In this document: positions 33,560 to 44,840 of the stretch, one piece after another
How the letters are laid out: every line of letters begins with the position of its first letter
Numbering within the stretch: position 1 is the first letter of the stretch
Assembly (NCBI RefSeq): GCF_002115805.1
Contig: NZ_JFKC01000002.1
Location: 62,001-126,000 of the forward strand
DNA: 64,000 bases
Source of the DNA: Marivita geojedonensis
Lineage (GTDB): Bacteria > Pseudomonadota > Alphaproteobacteria > Rhodobacterales > Rhodobacteraceae
Direction: 5' to 3'
Notes under the pieces: model-generated
Databases searched by the model: none
The model's input: the letters and a program-made list of their open reading frames with translations, nothing else
Told to the model about the DNA's origin: nothing
Program-made: the position numbers and the translations under genes

Positions 33560-33598
33560 GATTCAAAAAAGAATTTGACCGCGAATCGGCTTTGACTC
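33560..33598. promoter_or_regulatory. Three GANTC methylation sites in the ccrM leader
   Basis: GATTC (33560-33564), GAATC (33583-33587) and GACTC (33594-33598) fall within 39 bases upstream of ccrM. CcrM methylates GANTC, and in Caulobacter methylation of such sites in the ccrM promoter lowers its expression late in the cell cycle. The same autoregulation is likely here. Confidence 0.7.
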
Positions 33599-33607
33599 AT
33601 CTTTTGA

Positions 33608-34756
<1,149 letters not shown>

Positions 34757-34812
34757 GACCTACCTGAACACCGCCGGTGCCTGCGGTCATGATCCCGCGG
34801 CACTACACCTTG

Positions 34813-34839
34813 CCCCGCCGGTCAACGGCGGGGTTTTTT
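34813..34839 (+). terminator. Terminator after ccrM
   Basis: CCCCGCCG/CGGCGGGG, a perfect 8-bp stem with 5-base loop GTCAA, is followed by six T. It separates ccrM from the convergent TssB-TssC-like gene. Confidence 0.9.
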
Positions 34840-34853
34840 GGTGATCGACTGGG

Positions 34854-36344
34854 TTACAGGGAAAACGGGCCCAGAGTACCGGAACCAGTTCCCGAGATGG
34901 GCTGAAGCCACGGCAACCGAACGGCGTTCTGATTGCGCACGGCAACCACGGGCACCGGGCCAGCGGCCAGTATCGCTTCGGCGACCCGATCCGCCAGCAG
35001 AACCTCGGCGCATGGCAGAAGCATCTGTTCGCCATCGGCCTCGTAGCTCACCAACGGCAGGTCGTCGTATCCAAGGTTGTTTGTCAGCTTGGCTGACCAC
35101 CCACCGGTATCGAAGCACTGCGCAATCAGCATTGTCGCTATCAAAGCGGACGATCCCCAGAGGATGGCGTCCGGATCAGTTCCGGGATTGGGCATTTCAT
35201 CGAAATCGAAAAAAGCATCCACCGGATCGCGGCGTTTGCCGTACGGGCTCCGCATCAGAAACCGCGGGCCAAGCGCGACGATGTGCTGTCCCATCGGGCT
35301 GCTGCACAGCGCCGCCCAGTTTGTATCGGCTTCGCCCAATGCTTCCGGCGCATTGGCGATTGTGCTCCAGGACGGCGCACCGATCATGTGCGGCTCAATC
35401 CCGGCAAGAACCAGCGCGCCGCTGCGTCCCGCCATTGCGCCCAACGAGGCCAGGAGCCGCAGATGTTCTGGCGACGGGTCGAAGATCAGATCAGGCACGA
35501 TAAGCGTGAAAGGCTCATCCTGTCTCTGGTCAATGATCCGACGGTGCAGGACGGTTTGATCCAAAGGATGATCCTGCGGTCCGAGCGCATCGATCAATTC
35601 CATAGCGGACACGTTCCACAGGTGGATGGAAATGTCCTCATCCGTTTCGATCCCGGAGGCCAGGAGCGACACGCCACGCCACGCCCTCTCAAGCTGTTGA
35701 AAGCCCGGATCACGGAGAATGGCGCGCAGATGTGCCGCCGCCGCCGCATCGACTGCCGCGATATAATGATCAGCCTCTGGCGGGCCCTCATGCACGATGT
35801 GGGAGGCCACTGCGTCCCTCAGGAGCGTATCCAGATAACTGGAACCAGATTGCGGCGCGCGCTCTGCCGTGGCCTCCGGCGACTGCCCAAACAATCGCGC
35901 CAATGTATCGGTGTCACTTTCATCGGGCGTGGCGGAGTCCCCAGACACGGAGAGTTCAGGTGTGCCGGTTTTCAAGAGCGCTCGGACCTCTGCCGCAGCA
36001 GCGTCGAACATCGACGGCACCTTCAACCGGCTTCGCAGGTCCTTCAGGGTTTGAAAAATCTCAAACTGCGTCAGCACATGGTCTGCGTGAAAATCGTCGA
36101 TCTCCTTGGGAGAGAATGTCCCCGCCGAAAGGTCGACTGTTGGCGCTTCCGTTGCGAGAAGGTCATCCAATGCGTCGATATCGAGCGTCTTCATTGGCCG
36201 CTGCTCCAGCGCATGCTCGCTTCGGGATCGGCAGGTGCTGCCCAGGTCGCTGAGCAAAAGAATGCGCAGGGGATCACGGCCGGACGCGTGCTTCTTTTCG
36301 GCGGGGCCTCCAAGTTCCATGGAAAACTGCAAAGGGTTGGTCAT
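34854..36344 (-). CDS. Orphan TssB-TssC-like contractile sheath fusion
   Basis: A 496-residue protein. The N-terminal 110 residues (LRILLLSDLG ... LKTLDIDALDDLLATEAPTVDL ... DDFHADHVLTQFEIF) match the layout of the small sheath subunit TssB. The following part (SYLDTLLRDAVASHIV ... FQQLERAWRGVSLLA) matches the large subunit TssC. These are normally two genes; here they form one frame. No other type VI genes (tssJKLM, hcp, vgrG, clpV) are nearby. It could be a diverged standalone contractile structure component. Function is unknown. Confidence 0.7.
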   Translation of the reverse strand: MTNPLQFSMELGGPAEKKHASGRDPLRILLLSDLGSTCRSRSEHALEQRPMKTLDIDALDDLLATEAPTVDLSAGTFSPKEIDDFHADHVLTQFEIFQTLKDLRSRLKVPSMFDAAAAEVRALLKTGTPELSVSGDSATPDESDTDTLARLFGQSPEATAERAPQSGSSYLDTLLRDAVASHIVHEGPPEADHYIAAVDAAAAAHLRAILRDPGFQQLERAWRGVSLLASGIETDEDISIHLWNVSAMELIDALGPQDHPLDQTVLHRRIIDQRQDEPFTLIVPDLIFDPSPEHLRLLASLGAMAGRSGALVLAGIEPHMIGAPSWSTIANAPEALGEADTNWAALCSSPMGQHIVALGPRFLMRSPYGKRRDPVDAFFDFDEMPNPGTDPDAILWGSSALIATMLIAQCFDTGGWSAKLTNNLGYDDLPLVSYEADGEQMLLPCAEVLLADRVAEAILAAGPVPVVAVRNQNAVRLPWLQPISGTGSGTLGPFSL

Positions 36345-36541
36345 CTGAAAATTCCAGTGCGTTTAAACTATGGTCCAAGTCTACCGCTTGGCGCGCACCG
36401 ATCCAGAAAAAACGCGGACACTGCCTGTCCAACAGAAACCGCGCCCCTCGATCAGCGGCGTGGATGTGAAAACGCAAAGGGTGTCTTCACCCTCTGCCGC
36501 GATCTCGCTATCACGGGCCAAGAACTCACCCGGAGAGACTG

Positions 36542-37414
36542 GTGGACATTCGCGCAATCCTGATGGGACTGGCCTTTGCGGTCATGTGGTCCTCAGCCTT
36601 CACTTCGGCACGGATCATCGTGGCGGATGCGCCGCCGCTGATCGCACTTGCCCTGCGCTTTGCGATCTCAGGCGCGCTGGCTGTGCTGATTGCCCTGTGG
36701 ATGGGACAAAGCTGGCGCCTCACGCGCAGTCAGTGGAAGGCAACAATCATCTTCGGCATCTGCCAGAATGCCTTGTATCTGGGGTTGAACTTCGTCGCCA
36801 TGCAGCGGATCGAAGCTTCTCTTGCTGCGATTATCGCGTCATCAATGCCGCTTCTGGTTGGCGTGGCAGGGTGGCTCTTTGCTGGTCAGCGCATTTCACC
36901 TTTGGGTATCGTCGGGCTGGTGGCAGGGTTCTGTGGGGTTGTGCTGATCATGGGCGCGCGGCTGAATTCGGGCGCCGACCTCTACGGGATCGGCCTCTGC
37001 ATCATTGGCGTGATCTCATTGACGGTCGCCACGATGGCCCTGCGCAACGCGAGTTCCGGCGGTAATTTCATGATGGTCGTCGGCCTGCAGATGTTGGTGG
37101 GCAGCGCGGTACTCTGGCCATTCGGCCTTGCGCTCGAGATCGCAGACGTAACACTTTCAGCAAAGCTCGTGCTGGCCTTCATTTACACGACGCTTGTTCC
37201 CGGCCTGGCTGCAACTCTGGTCTGGTTCTGGCTGGTCAACCGGATCGGAGCCGTCAAAGCCGCGACCTTCCACTTCCTGAACCCGTTTCTCGGTGTCGCC
37301 ATTGCCGCACTGATCCTGTCCGAAGGCCTGGGAACCATGGACATCCTCGGTGTGATCATCATCACCTTCGGAATCCTGGCGGTTCAGATATCCCGCCAGA
37401 CGGTCAAGACCTGA
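36542..37414 (+). CDS. EamA/DMT family transporter
   Basis: A 290-residue inner-membrane protein with ten hydrophobic segments in two repeats (first repeat GLAFAVMWSSAFTSARII; second repeat IGLCIIGVISLTVATMAL), the drug/metabolite transporter topology. It begins with GTG at 36542 following GGAGAG. Its substrate is unknown; family members export amino acids or other small metabolites. It is convergent with aroC with a 7-base gap. Confidence 0.9.
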   Translation: MDIRAILMGLAFAVMWSSAFTSARIIVADAPPLIALALRFAISGALAVLIALWMGQSWRLTRSQWKATIIFGICQNALYLGLNFVAMQRIEASLAAIIASSMPLLVGVAGWLFAGQRISPLGIVGLVAGFCGVVLIMGARLNSGADLYGIGLCIIGVISLTVATMALRNASSGGNFMMVVGLQMLVGSAVLWPFGLALEIADVTLSAKLVLAFIYTTLVPGLAATLVWFWLVNRIGAVKAATFHFLNPFLGVAIAALILSEGLGTMDILGVIIITFGILAVQISRQTVKT

Positions 37415-37421
37415 GCCGCGC

Positions 37422-38525
37422 TCAGCCGATCTTGCCCCGGTTCTCGCCGATCTGACCCCGGTGCAGCAGCAGGTGGTCAAGGATCACGCAGGCCATCATC
37501 GCCTCGCCCACGGGTACTGCCCGAATGCCGACACAGGGGTCGTGACGACCCTTGGTGATGATTTCGGTTTCCTGACCCGACTTGGTGATCGTCTTGCGCG
37601 TCGACAGGATCGACGAGGTCGGTTTCACGGCAAAGCGCACGACGATGTCCTGCCCGGTGGAAATCCCGCCCAGAATGCCGCCTGCGTGGTTCGAGGAAAA
37701 CTTCGGCTTCCCGTCATTCCCCATGTAGATCTCGTCGGCGTTTTCCGTCCCGGTCAACATGGCCGAGGCCATGCCTTCGCCGATTTCCACACCCTTCACC
37801 GCGTTGATGCTCATCATGGCTGCGGCAAGATCAGTGTCCAGTTTGCCATAGATCGGCGCGCCCAGACCCGCAGGCACGCCGCGCGCCACCACTTCGATGA
37901 TTGCGCCAACGCTTTCGCCCGACTTGCGCAGCCCGTCTAGGTAGTCGGCCCACTCCGCTGCCGCCTTGGCATCGGGCACCCAGAAGGGGTTGTTCTCGAT
38001 CTCGTCCCAATCGAACCGGTCCCGGTCGATCTGGTGCGGGCCCATCTGTGTCATGTAGCCGGTGATCTGCACGCCGGGCAGCAGCGCCTTGATCGCCTCG
38101 CGCGCCAGACCGCCCGCCGCCACCCGTGCCGCCGTTTCCCGCGCCGAGGACCGCCCACCCCCGCGATAGTCGCGGATACCGTATTTCTGCCAGTAGGTTA
38201 TATCCGCATGGCCGGGGCGGAATTTTTCCATGATGTCGGAATAGTCCTTGGACCGCTGGTCGGTGTTTTCGATCATCAGCTGCACCGGCGTGCCGGTGGT
38301 CTGGCCTTCGAATACGCCAGACAGGATCTTGACCTCATCCGGCTCCCGCCGTTGCGTGGTGAACTTGTTCTGCCCCGGTTTCCGGCGGTCGAGCCAGTGC
38401 TGGATCATACCCGCGTCGATCGGCACCCCCGGAGGACACCCATCCACCGTCGCGCCAAGCGCAGGCCCATGGCTTTCGCCCCATGTGGTGACACGGAAGA
38501 GATGTCCGAATGTGTTCAGGCTCAT
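37422..38525 (-). CDS. aroC: Chorismate synthase
   Basis: A 367-residue enzyme of the last shikimate-pathway step, converting EPSP to chorismate with reduced FMN. The signatures [34 protein letters not shown] and [13 protein letters not shown] are all present. It is monocistronic, divergent from the thiamine transport genes across a 320-base gap that holds a repeat and a TPP riboswitch. Confidence 0.97.
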   Translation of the reverse strand: MSLNTFGHLFRVTTWGESHGPALGATVDGCPPGVPIDAGMIQHWLDRRKPGQNKFTTQRREPDEVKILSGVFEGQTTGTPVQLMIENTDQRSKDYSDIMEKFRPGHADITYWQKYGIRDYRGGGRSSARETAARVAAGGLAREAIKALLPGVQITGYMTQMGPHQIDRDRFDWDEIENNPFWVPDAKAAAEWADYLDGLRKSGESVGAIIEVVARGVPAGLGAPIYGKLDTDLAAAMMSINAVKGVEIGEGMASAMLTGTENADEIYMGNDGKPKFSSNHAGGILGGISTGQDIVVRFAVKPTSSILSTRKTITKSGQETEIITKGRHDPCVGIRAVPVGEAMMACVILDHLLLHRGQIGENRGKIG

Positions 38526-38591
38526 GGCGGTCTCCTTGGCTTGGACCGTGTCCTAGGGCAGGGCGGGGCCGGTCTCAAGGTGTTTCGAATG

Positions 38592-38665
38592 GGCTGCGCC
38601 CATCCGACATGTGCGAGGGGCTCTGCCCCTCGCGCTCCCCGAGGTATTTTTGAAACAGAGAAGAT
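38592..38665 (+). repeat. Hairpin plus GAGGTATTTTT element, copy 1
   Basis: ATGGGC-TGC-GCCCAT and GCGAGGGGC-TCT-GCCCCTCGC hairpins are followed by CCCCGAGGTATTTTTGAAAC. The tail recurs after uvrC at 59863-59885 (CGGAGGTATTTTTCAAAC). It lies between divergent promoters, so it does not act simply as a terminator of either gene. Confidence 0.6.
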
Positions 38666-38716
38666 CGGACCTGTTTGTCCTTGAAGACTTCTCTGCGCAA
38701 GGCTACCTCTTGCCGT

Positions 38717-38799
38717 ACCTCGGGGTGCCGGACAGCCGGCTGAGATGCGTGATGCGAACCCGTTGAACCTGAACCAGTTAACACTGGCGGAGGGAAGGT
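38717..38799 (+). ncRNA. TPP riboswitch (THI element)
   Basis: The thi-box order is complete: ACCTCGGGGTGCC, then GCTGAGATGCG, then ACCCGTTGAACCTGAACC, then GGCGGAGGGAAGGT. The 5' ACCT can pair with the 3' AGGT to close the fold. It lies 49 bases upstream of thiB and should lower expression of the thiamine importer when thiamine pyrophosphate is abundant. Confidence 0.95.
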
Positions 38800-38847
38800 C
38801 TGGATACGCTCCTGCTTTGCCCTCTCGCCGCAAAACAGGAGGATGCC

Positions 38848-39837
38848 ATGAAACAGGCCCTTTCATTTGCTGCGGGACTTCTTGCCTCGACCACTCTGGT
38901 GGCCGCACAGGACACACCCGTTCTGACCGTTTATGCAGGTGACTATATCGTGTCAGAGTGGGGACCCGGCCCGAGGATCGAAGAGATGTTCGAGGCGCAA
39001 TGCGCCTGCGATCTGCAGTTCAAGCCTGGTGATCTCTTGCCCCGGATCCTGCTTGAAGGCGCGCAGACCGATGCGGATATCGTCTTTGGCCTCAATACCG
39101 ACGTCACCAAACGCGCCCGCGAAAGCGGTCTCTTCGCACCTCATGGGCAGGACACCTCGAGCCTGACCCTGCCGGTCGAATGGACCGATGACGTGTTCCT
39201 GCCCTACAATTACGGCCACACCGCTTTCATCTACAATGAAGAGCGGATCTCGGACGTTCCCGCCAGCTTTGACGCGCTGCTGGACGCTCCGGATGACCTG
39301 AAGATCGTGATCCAGGACCCGCGCTCGTCGATTTCCGGCCTCGCCCTCGTTCTCTGGGTCAAGGCGATCTATGGCGATGAGGCGGAAAAGGTCTGGGAAA
39401 AGCTCGCCCCGAAGATCCTGACCGTCACCAAGGGCTGGTCGGAAAGCTATGGTCTCTTCACCGATGGGGAGGCGGACATGGTGCTGAGCTACACCACCTC
39501 GCCCGCCTATCACATCATCGCCGAAGAGGACCGCACCAAGAAAGCGGCGATCTTCCCGGAAGGGCATTACTTCATGGTCGAACTCTCGGCCAAGGTCGCA
39601 GGCACAGATGTGCCGGAACTGGCGGATCAATTTCTGGAATTCCAGCTCTCCGAAGAGTTCCAGACCATGATCGCCACCGGCAACTGGTCCTTCCCGGCCA
39701 AGCTCGATGCTTCGAAATGGCCGGACGGGTTCAAGGAACTGAACCTGCCGGAAAAGGTGCTCTTCTACTCAGAAGACGAAGCCGCCGCGTTGCGCGATGA
39801 AACGGTCGAGGAATGGCGTCGCGCCCTGTCTCAATAA
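38848..39837 (+). CDS. thiB: Thiamine ABC transporter substrate-binding protein
   Basis: A 329-residue periplasmic binding protein with signal peptide (cleavage after VAAQ, about residue 20). The mature part begins LTVYAGDYIVSEWGPGP and includes KSYGLFTDGEAD and VLSYTTSPAYH, as in ThiB. It is the first gene after the TPP riboswitch and overlaps thiP by 25 bases. Confidence 0.95.
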   Translation: MKQALSFAAGLLASTTLVAAQDTPVLTVYAGDYIVSEWGPGPRIEEMFEAQCACDLQFKPGDLLPRILLEGAQTDADIVFGLNTDVTKRARESGLFAPHGQDTSSLTLPVEWTDDVFLPYNYGHTAFIYNEERISDVPASFDALLDAPDDLKIVIQDPRSSISGLALVLWVKAIYGDEAEKVWEKLAPKILTVTKGWSESYGLFTDGEADMVLSYTTSPAYHIIAEEDRTKKAAIFPEGHYFMVELSAKVAGTDVPELADQFLEFQLSEEFQTMIATGNWSFPAKLDASKWPDGFKELNLPEKVLFYSEDEAAALRDETVEEWRRALSQ

Positions 39838-41330
39838 TCGCGGCATTGACCGTGGCCGGTCTTGTGATCGGCCCGGTCACGGCGGTGATCCTGCGGGCCG
39901 AGGCGTTCGGCGGGTTCCGCCCGGCAGACTGGCAGGCGCTGCGGTTCACGTTGGTGCAGGCCACACTGTCGGCATTGCTCAGTGTGCTCTTCGCCATCCC
40001 TGTTGCACGCGCGCTGGCGCGGCGGAGTTTCCCGGGGCGCGGGATGTTGGTGGCGCTACTGGGCGCGCCGTTCATCCTGCCGGTGATCGTGGCAGTGCTG
40101 GGGCTGCTTGCCGTGTTCGGCCAATCCGGCCTTCTCAATCGCGTGTTGGAACCTTTCGGTCTGCCCGAATTGCAGATCTACGGCCTGCAGGGGGTGCTTC
40201 TTGCGCATGTGTTCTTCAACCTGCCCTTGGCGACACGGCTGATCCTACAGGGTTGGCTGGCCATTCCGGCCGAGCAATTCCGCCTGGCGGCAACACTGGG
40301 CATGGGACGCCGCGCCATGTGGCGATCCATCGAATATCCGATGCTGCGCCGGATCGTGCCTGGGGCGTTCGCGGTGATCTTCGTGATCTGTCTCTCGTCC
40401 TTCGCTGTTGCCCTCACTCTGGGAGGTGGGCCTCGGGCGACGACGCTGGAACTGGCGATCTACCAGTCGATGCGGTTTGACTTCGATCTCGCCCGCGCGG
40501 CGATGCTCGGCCTTCTGCAATTGGGCCTCGCGCTCTCTGCCGGTTTGATCGCGTTGCGCGTGACCGCAGTGCCGGTTGCCGCCAAGGGGCTGGACCGTCG
40601 TGTTCCGCGCTGGGACCGTACGGATCGGAGCGCAATCTGTACGGATGCGTTCTGGATCGGCCTCGCGGCGCTGTTCCTGCTGACGCCGCTGGCAATGGTC
40701 ACACTCAACGGCCTTGCCGGGATCACGACGCTGGGCGCATCAGTCTGGCAGGCGGCGGGGCATTCGATCCTCGTGGCGCTCGGCTCGACCGCGCTCTGCC
40801 TGCTTTGGGCGCTGCCCTTGGCCACCCGCTGGGGCGAATGGCTTGGCCTTGCCGGGATCGCTTTGTCGCCCCTAGTGCTGGGCATCGGTCTGTTCCTGAT
40901 TGTACGCCCCTTCGCGAATCCGTTCGACCTCGCACTCTACGTGACCGCCACGGTCAACGCCTTTGTCAGCCTGCCCTTCGTGCTGCGCATCCTGCGCCCC
41001 GAGGCAGAGGCGATCCGCGCCGACTACGCCCGCTTGCGGGCAGCTCTGGGGCTGTCGGGCTGGGCCTGGCTCCGCTGGGTCTTTCTGCCCCGCCTGAAGC
41101 GGCCATTGGGGTTTGCCGCAGGCCTGACGGCGGCTCTGTCTATGGGCGACCTTGGCGTGATTGCGCTTTTTGCCGACCCGGACCGTGCAACACTGCCTCT
41201 GAAGGTCTACCAGTTGATGGGGGCCTACCGCATGGAACAGGCTGCTGGAGGCGCGCTGTTGCTTCTGCTGCTCAGCTTGGGCCTGTTCTGGATGTTCGAC
41301 AGGGGAGGGCGCGTTGGCTCTGCAGCTTGA
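39813..41330 (+). CDS. thiP: Thiamine ABC transporter permease
   Basis: A 505-residue permease with about twelve membrane segments in two homologous halves, the fused layout of ThiP. Each half has the EAA-type cytoplasmic loop (AEQFRLAATLGMGRRAM and ADYARLRAALGLSGWAW). The start at 39813 lies inside thiB. It overlaps the thiQ start. Confidence 0.93.
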   Translation: MASRPVSIIAALTVAGLVIGPVTAVILRAEAFGGFRPADWQALRFTLVQATLSALLSVLFAIPVARALARRSFPGRGMLVALLGAPFILPVIVAVLGLLAVFGQSGLLNRVLEPFGLPELQIYGLQGVLLAHVFFNLPLATRLILQGWLAIPAEQFRLAATLGMGRRAMWRSIEYPMLRRIVPGAFAVIFVICLSSFAVALTLGGGPRATTLELAIYQSMRFDFDLARAAMLGLLQLGLALSAGLIALRVTAVPVAAKGLDRRVPRWDRTDRSAICTDAFWIGLAALFLLTPLAMVTLNGLAGITTLGASVWQAAGHSILVALGSTALCLLWALPLATRWGEWLGLAGIALSPLVLGIGLFLIVRPFANPFDLALYVTATVNAFVSLPFVLRILRPEAEAIRADYARLRAALGLSGWAWLRWVFLPRLKRPLGFAAGLTAALSMGDLGVIALFADPDRATLPLKVYQLMGAYRMEQAAGGALLLLLLSLGLFWMFDRGGRVGSAA

Positions 41331-42021
41331 TCATATCGAAGCCCGATCCGGCACGTTTGCTCTCACCGCTGATCTCACGGTCGACGCAGGCGCGCGGGTG
41401 GCGATCATCGGTGCGTCGGGGTCGGGGAAGTCCACGTTGCTCGACGTGATTGCTGGTTTCCTGCCGGTGCAGTCTGGTGCCTTGCGCTGGAAGGGCAGGG
41501 ACATCACGCGACTGTCCCCGGCAGAACGGCCGGTCAGCATTCTGTTTCAGGACACCAATCTCTTTCCGCATCTGACCATCGGGCAAAACCTTGCACTGGC
41601 GCTAAACCCCGCGACTGGGCGGATGCGCGATGGGGATGCCGCGCGTATCGACGGGTCTTTGGCGCGCGTAGGTCTGGCCGGGTTCGCCGAGCGTCGCCTC
41701 TCCGAGATGTCAGGCGGTCAGCAAAGCCGGGCTGCGTTTGCCCGGGTTCTGTTGCAGGGACGGCCTGTATTGCTCTTGGATGAGCCTTTTGCGGCGCTTG
41801 GGCCGTCGCTCAAGGCCGAGATGCTGGACCTCGTTTCCGAGGTGGCAGAGGCGGAAGGTTTGACCGTTTTGCTGGTGTCGCATGATCCGCAGGATGCGCG
41901 CCGGTTCGCAGAGCAGACCATCGTTGTCGAGGAAGGCCGCGTCAGCGCTCCGGAGGCGACAGGACATCTTCTGGACAACCCGCCGCCCGGGCTGCGCGCC
42001 TATCTCGGTGGGGCCGGTTAG
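41314..42021 (+). CDS. thiQ: Thiamine ABC transporter ATP-binding protein
   Basis: A 235-residue ATPase with Walker A GASGSGKST, signature LSEMSGGQQSRAAFARVL and Walker B PVLLLDEPFAALG. It starts with TTG at 41314, supported by AGGGGAGGG a few bases upstream; no ATG fits the family N-terminus. It is coupled to thiP by a 17-base overlap and followed by a bidirectional terminator. Confidence 0.92.
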   Translation: MALQLDHIEARSGTFALTADLTVDAGARVAIIGASGSGKSTLLDVIAGFLPVQSGALRWKGRDITRLSPAERPVSILFQDTNLFPHLTIGQNLALALNPATGRMRDGDAARIDGSLARVGLAGFAERRLSEMSGGQQSRAAFARVLLQGRPVLLLDEPFAALGPSLKAEMLDLVSEVAEAEGLTVLLVSHDPQDARRFAEQTIVVEEGRVSAPEATGHLLDNPPPGLRAYLGGAG

Positions 42022-42052
42022 GCCGAACCCGAAAATCCCATCCACAAAAAAA

Positions 42053-42076
42053 GCCCCGCCGGATTGGCGGGGCTTT
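42053..42076. terminator. Bidirectional terminator between thiQ and petC
   Basis: GCCCCGCC/GGCGGGGC is a perfect 8-bp stem with loop GGATT. Seven A precede it (a T-run on the minus strand for the petABC message) and a short TTT follows on the plus strand. Confidence 0.88.
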
Positions 42077-42096
42077 CGTGTGTCTGTCCGCGAGGA

Positions 42097-42885
42097 TCAG
42101 TCCTTCGCGCGGGCTTTGACCGGCGCCCAGAGGCGCTTGTTGGTCAGGTAGAGCAGAACCGACAGAACCGTCAGGAAGAGAACCCCGACAAAACCGGCCT
42201 GCTTACGGGCCATCAGCTTGGGTTCAGCCGCCCACATCAGGAAGGCCGCAACGTCCTGAGCCTGCTGCTCGATGGTCGCTTCGGTGCCGTCGGAGTATTC
42301 CACGTCATCGCCGTAAAGCGGCGGTGCCATCGAAATCCAGCCACCCGGGAACGCGGTGTTCTCGTAGAGGATGGTTCCGGCTTCTTCCTTTTCCTCACCG
42401 GTATACCCGTGCAGGAGCGATGCGATGTACTCGGGGCCACCCATGCCTTTGAAGAACTGGTTGATGCCCAGGCCGTACGGGCCGTGGAATCCGGCGCGGG
42501 CCTTGGCCATCAGGCTGAGGTCCGGTGCGCCAGCTGCAGTGTTGGCCGGGAAGTTGTCTGTCGGACGTGCCGGACGGAAGTCCTCCAGCTCGTCGTCGTA
42601 GACTTCAAAGAACTGCTCCGCATAGGCGCGGACCTGATCTTCCGGCATGCCGGGGCCGTCTTCCGCGTGCAGGGTCCGCAGCGGGACGTACTGCATGCCG
42701 TGGCACGAGGAACACACCTGAGTGTAGACCTGCAGTCCACGCTGAAGCTGCGCCTGATCGAAGGTGCCGAACGGGCCTTCGAACGAGAAGTCGAAGTTTT
42801 CGACGTGGCCCGATGCTCCGGCGGCAAATGCGCCGGAGACGGGAGCCAGAGCCAATGTGGCTGCGAGGGCAAGTTTCTTAAGCAT
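42097..42885 (-). CDS. petC: Cytochrome c1
   Basis: A 262-residue heme protein of the cytochrome bc1 complex. An N-terminal signal peptide is followed by the heme-binding CSSCH at about residue 56, a distal methionine region and a C-terminal membrane anchor ([19 protein letters not shown]). It is last in the petABC operon on the minus strand and passes electrons to cytochrome c in the periplasm. Confidence 0.96.
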   Translation of the reverse strand: MLKKLALAATLALAPVSGAFAAGASGHVENFDFSFEGPFGTFDQAQLQRGLQVYTQVCSSCHGMQYVPLRTLHAEDGPGMPEDQVRAYAEQFFEVYDDELEDFRPARPTDNFPANTAAGAPDLSLMAKARAGFHGPYGLGINQFFKGMGGPEYIASLLHGYTGEEKEEAGTILYENTAFPGGWISMAPPLYGDDVEYSDGTEATIEQQAQDVAAFLMWAAEPKLMARKQAGFVGVLFLTVLSVLLYLTNKRLWAPVKARAKD

Positions 42886-42902
42886 TGTTCGCTTGTCCTT
42901 TC

Positions 42903-44249
42903 TTACTCGGCCGGGGTCGCTGCAGCAGCGCCGTCATTGGTCGAGGACTTGCCATAGTGCGCCTTGAAGTCGTCTTCGATCGTGTCCGGTTGCGGCAGCG
43001 GCTTCTCAAGCACACCAAGCAGCGGCAGGATCACGAGGAAGTAGGCGAACCAGTAGGTGGACCCCAGAAGGGCGATGTAGGGGTAGATGCCTTCTGCCGG
43101 CATTGCGCCAACCCACATCAGCACGAAGAAGTTCACCACGAAGAGCCAGAACCACCACTTGAACATCGGGCGGTAGCGACCGGAGCGCACCGAGGATGTA
43201 TCAAGCCACGGCACCAGCGCCATCACGATGATCGCGCCAAACATCGCCAGAACACCGAAGAACTTCGCGTCGACGATACCGCCGGTCAGGAAGTTGGCCG
43301 CGATCACGACCCATACTTCGGAGTCGAAGGCGCGCAGGATCGCGTAGAACGGCAGGAAGTACCATTCCGGAACGATGTGCGCCGGTGTCACCAGCGGGTT
43401 CGCTTCGATGTAGTTGTCCGGGTGGCCAAGGTAGTTCGGCATGAAACCGACCACGGCAAAGAACACCACCAGGATCACGGCGAGCGCGAACAGGTCCTTG
43501 ATTACGAAATACGGCCAGAAGGGCAGGGTATCTTTCTCGGCGTCTGCCTTCGACGTGCGGCGCACTTCAACACCGGTGGGGTTGTTGTTGCCCGTGGTGT
43601 GGAAGGCCCAGATGTGCACGATCACGAGACCGGCAATCACGAAGGGCAGGAGGTAGTGCAGCGAGAAGAAGCGGTTCAGCGTGGCATTGTCCACAGCCGG
43701 TCCGCCCAGCAGCCATGTCTGGATCGATTCACCGATGAACGGGATCGCACCAAAAAGGCCGGTGATTACGGTTGCACCCCAGAAGGACATCTGACCCCAG
43801 GGCAGCACATAACCCATGAAGGCGGTGCCCATCATCAGAAGGTAGATCAGCATGCCGATGATCCACGTGATCTCGCGCGGGGCCTTGTACGACCCGTAGT
43901 AGAGACCGCGGAAGATGTGTGCGTATACCGCGATAAAGAACAGCGACGCGCCGTTCATATGCAGGTAGCGCAGCATCGCGCCGCCGTTCACGTTGCGCAT
44001 GATGTGCTCGATCGAGCCGAAGGCCAGATCGACATGCGGTGTGTAGTGCATCACCAGAACGATCCCGGTGATGATCTGCAGCGCCAGACAGAAGGTCAGG
44101 ACGATGCCCCAGATCCACATCCAGTTCAGGTTCTTGGGTGTGGGGATCATCAGGGTGTCATACATCAAGCCGACGATCGGAAGGCGCTTGTGCAGCCACT
44201 TTTCTCCGCCGGTCGACGGCTCGTAATGGTCGTGAGGAATTCCAGACAT
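42903..44249 (-). CDS. petB: Cytochrome b of the bc1 complex
   Basis: A 448-residue integral membrane protein with eight or more hydrophobic segments. Heme-ligand histidines are expected in [21 protein letters not shown] and HIWAFHTTG. The quinol site motif PEWYFLPFY is present. It is longer than mitochondrial cytochrome b by C-terminal segments typical of alphaproteobacteria. It lies between petA (12-base gap) and petC. Confidence 0.97.
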   Translation of the reverse strand: MSGIPHDHYEPSTGGEKWLHKRLPIVGLMYDTLMIPTPKNLNWMWIWGIVLTFCLALQIITGIVLVMHYTPHVDLAFGSIEHIMRNVNGGAMLRYLHMNGASLFFIAVYAHIFRGLYYGSYKAPREITWIIGMLIYLLMMGTAFMGYVLPWGQMSFWGATVITGLFGAIPFIGESIQTWLLGGPAVDNATLNRFFSLHYLLPFVIAGLVIVHIWAFHTTGNNNPTGVEVRRTSKADAEKDTLPFWPYFVIKDLFALAVILVVFFAVVGFMPNYLGHPDNYIEANPLVTPAHIVPEWYFLPFYAILRAFDSEVWVVIAANFLTGGIVDAKFFGVLAMFGAIIVMALVPWLDTSSVRSGRYRPMFKWWFWLFVVNFFVLMWVGAMPAEGIYPYIALLGSTYWFAYFLVILPLLGVLEKPLPQPDTIEDDFKAHYGKSSTNDGAAAATPAE

Positions 44250-44261
44250 TCGCGCGTCTCC

Positions 44262-44840
44262 TTATCCCAGCAGGATGGTTGTTTCGTCGACGAACTCGGC
44301 AGGAGGCACCGGAAGGTTCTCCGGGGCTGGCCCTTTGCGGATCCGGCCCGAGGTGTCGTAGTGCGACCCGTGGCACGGGCAGAACCAGCCGCCAACGCCG
44401 CCATCCAGCGCGTAATCGCCGGCATTGCCGAGCGGAACGCAGCCAAGGTGCGTGCAGACGCCCATCTGAACCAGCCACTCGCCGGTTTCGTCCAGGGCGC
44501 GGTTTTCATCGGTCGCTTCTGCGGAACCGTCGATGTTTGCGTTGCGGGCAATCGGGTCGACAAGGTCGGAAATGTCGACGCTGCGCGCTTCTTCGATCTC
44601 TTCGGCTGTGCGGCGGCGGATAAAGACCGGTTTGCCAAGCCATTTTACAGTGATCTGGGAGCCTTCCGATACGCCCGACACGTCCACACGGATCGAGGAC
44701 AGTGCCAAAACGTCTGCCGACGGATTCATCTGGTTGACCAGAGGCCATACCGCGGCACCGGTCGCAACCGCGCCTGCGCCAGCCGTTGCATAGTACAGGA
44801 AGTCCCTCCGGGTGCCTTCGTGGTGTTCTGCGTTGGACAC
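44262..44840 (-). CDS. petA: Ubiquinol-cytochrome c reductase iron-sulfur (Rieske) subunit
   Basis: A 192-residue Rieske protein. A twin-arginine leader ([17 protein letters not shown]) anchors it, and the [2Fe-2S] site is CTHLGC and CPCHGSHYD. The start is GTG at 44840, with GGAG upstream, because the product then begins [13 protein letters not shown] as in relatives; an in-frame ATG 39 bases earlier gives an unlikely leader. It is first in petABC. Confidence 0.95.
   Translation of the reverse strand: MSNAEHHEGTRRDFLYYATAGAGAVATGAAVWPLVNQMNPSADVLALSSIRVDVSGVSEGSQITVKWLGKPVFIRRRTAEEIEEARSVDISDLVDPIARNANIDGSAEATDENRALDETGEWLVQMGVCTHLGCVPLGNAGDYALDGGVGGWFCPCHGSHYDTSGRIRKGPAPENLPVPPAEFVDETTILLG

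Noticed and set aside
35283-36563. 426-codon plus-strand frame opposite the TssB-TssC-like gene
   Set aside because: The minus-strand frame shows recognisable sheath-subunit features; the plus-strand product is Arg/Cys-rich antisense sequence.
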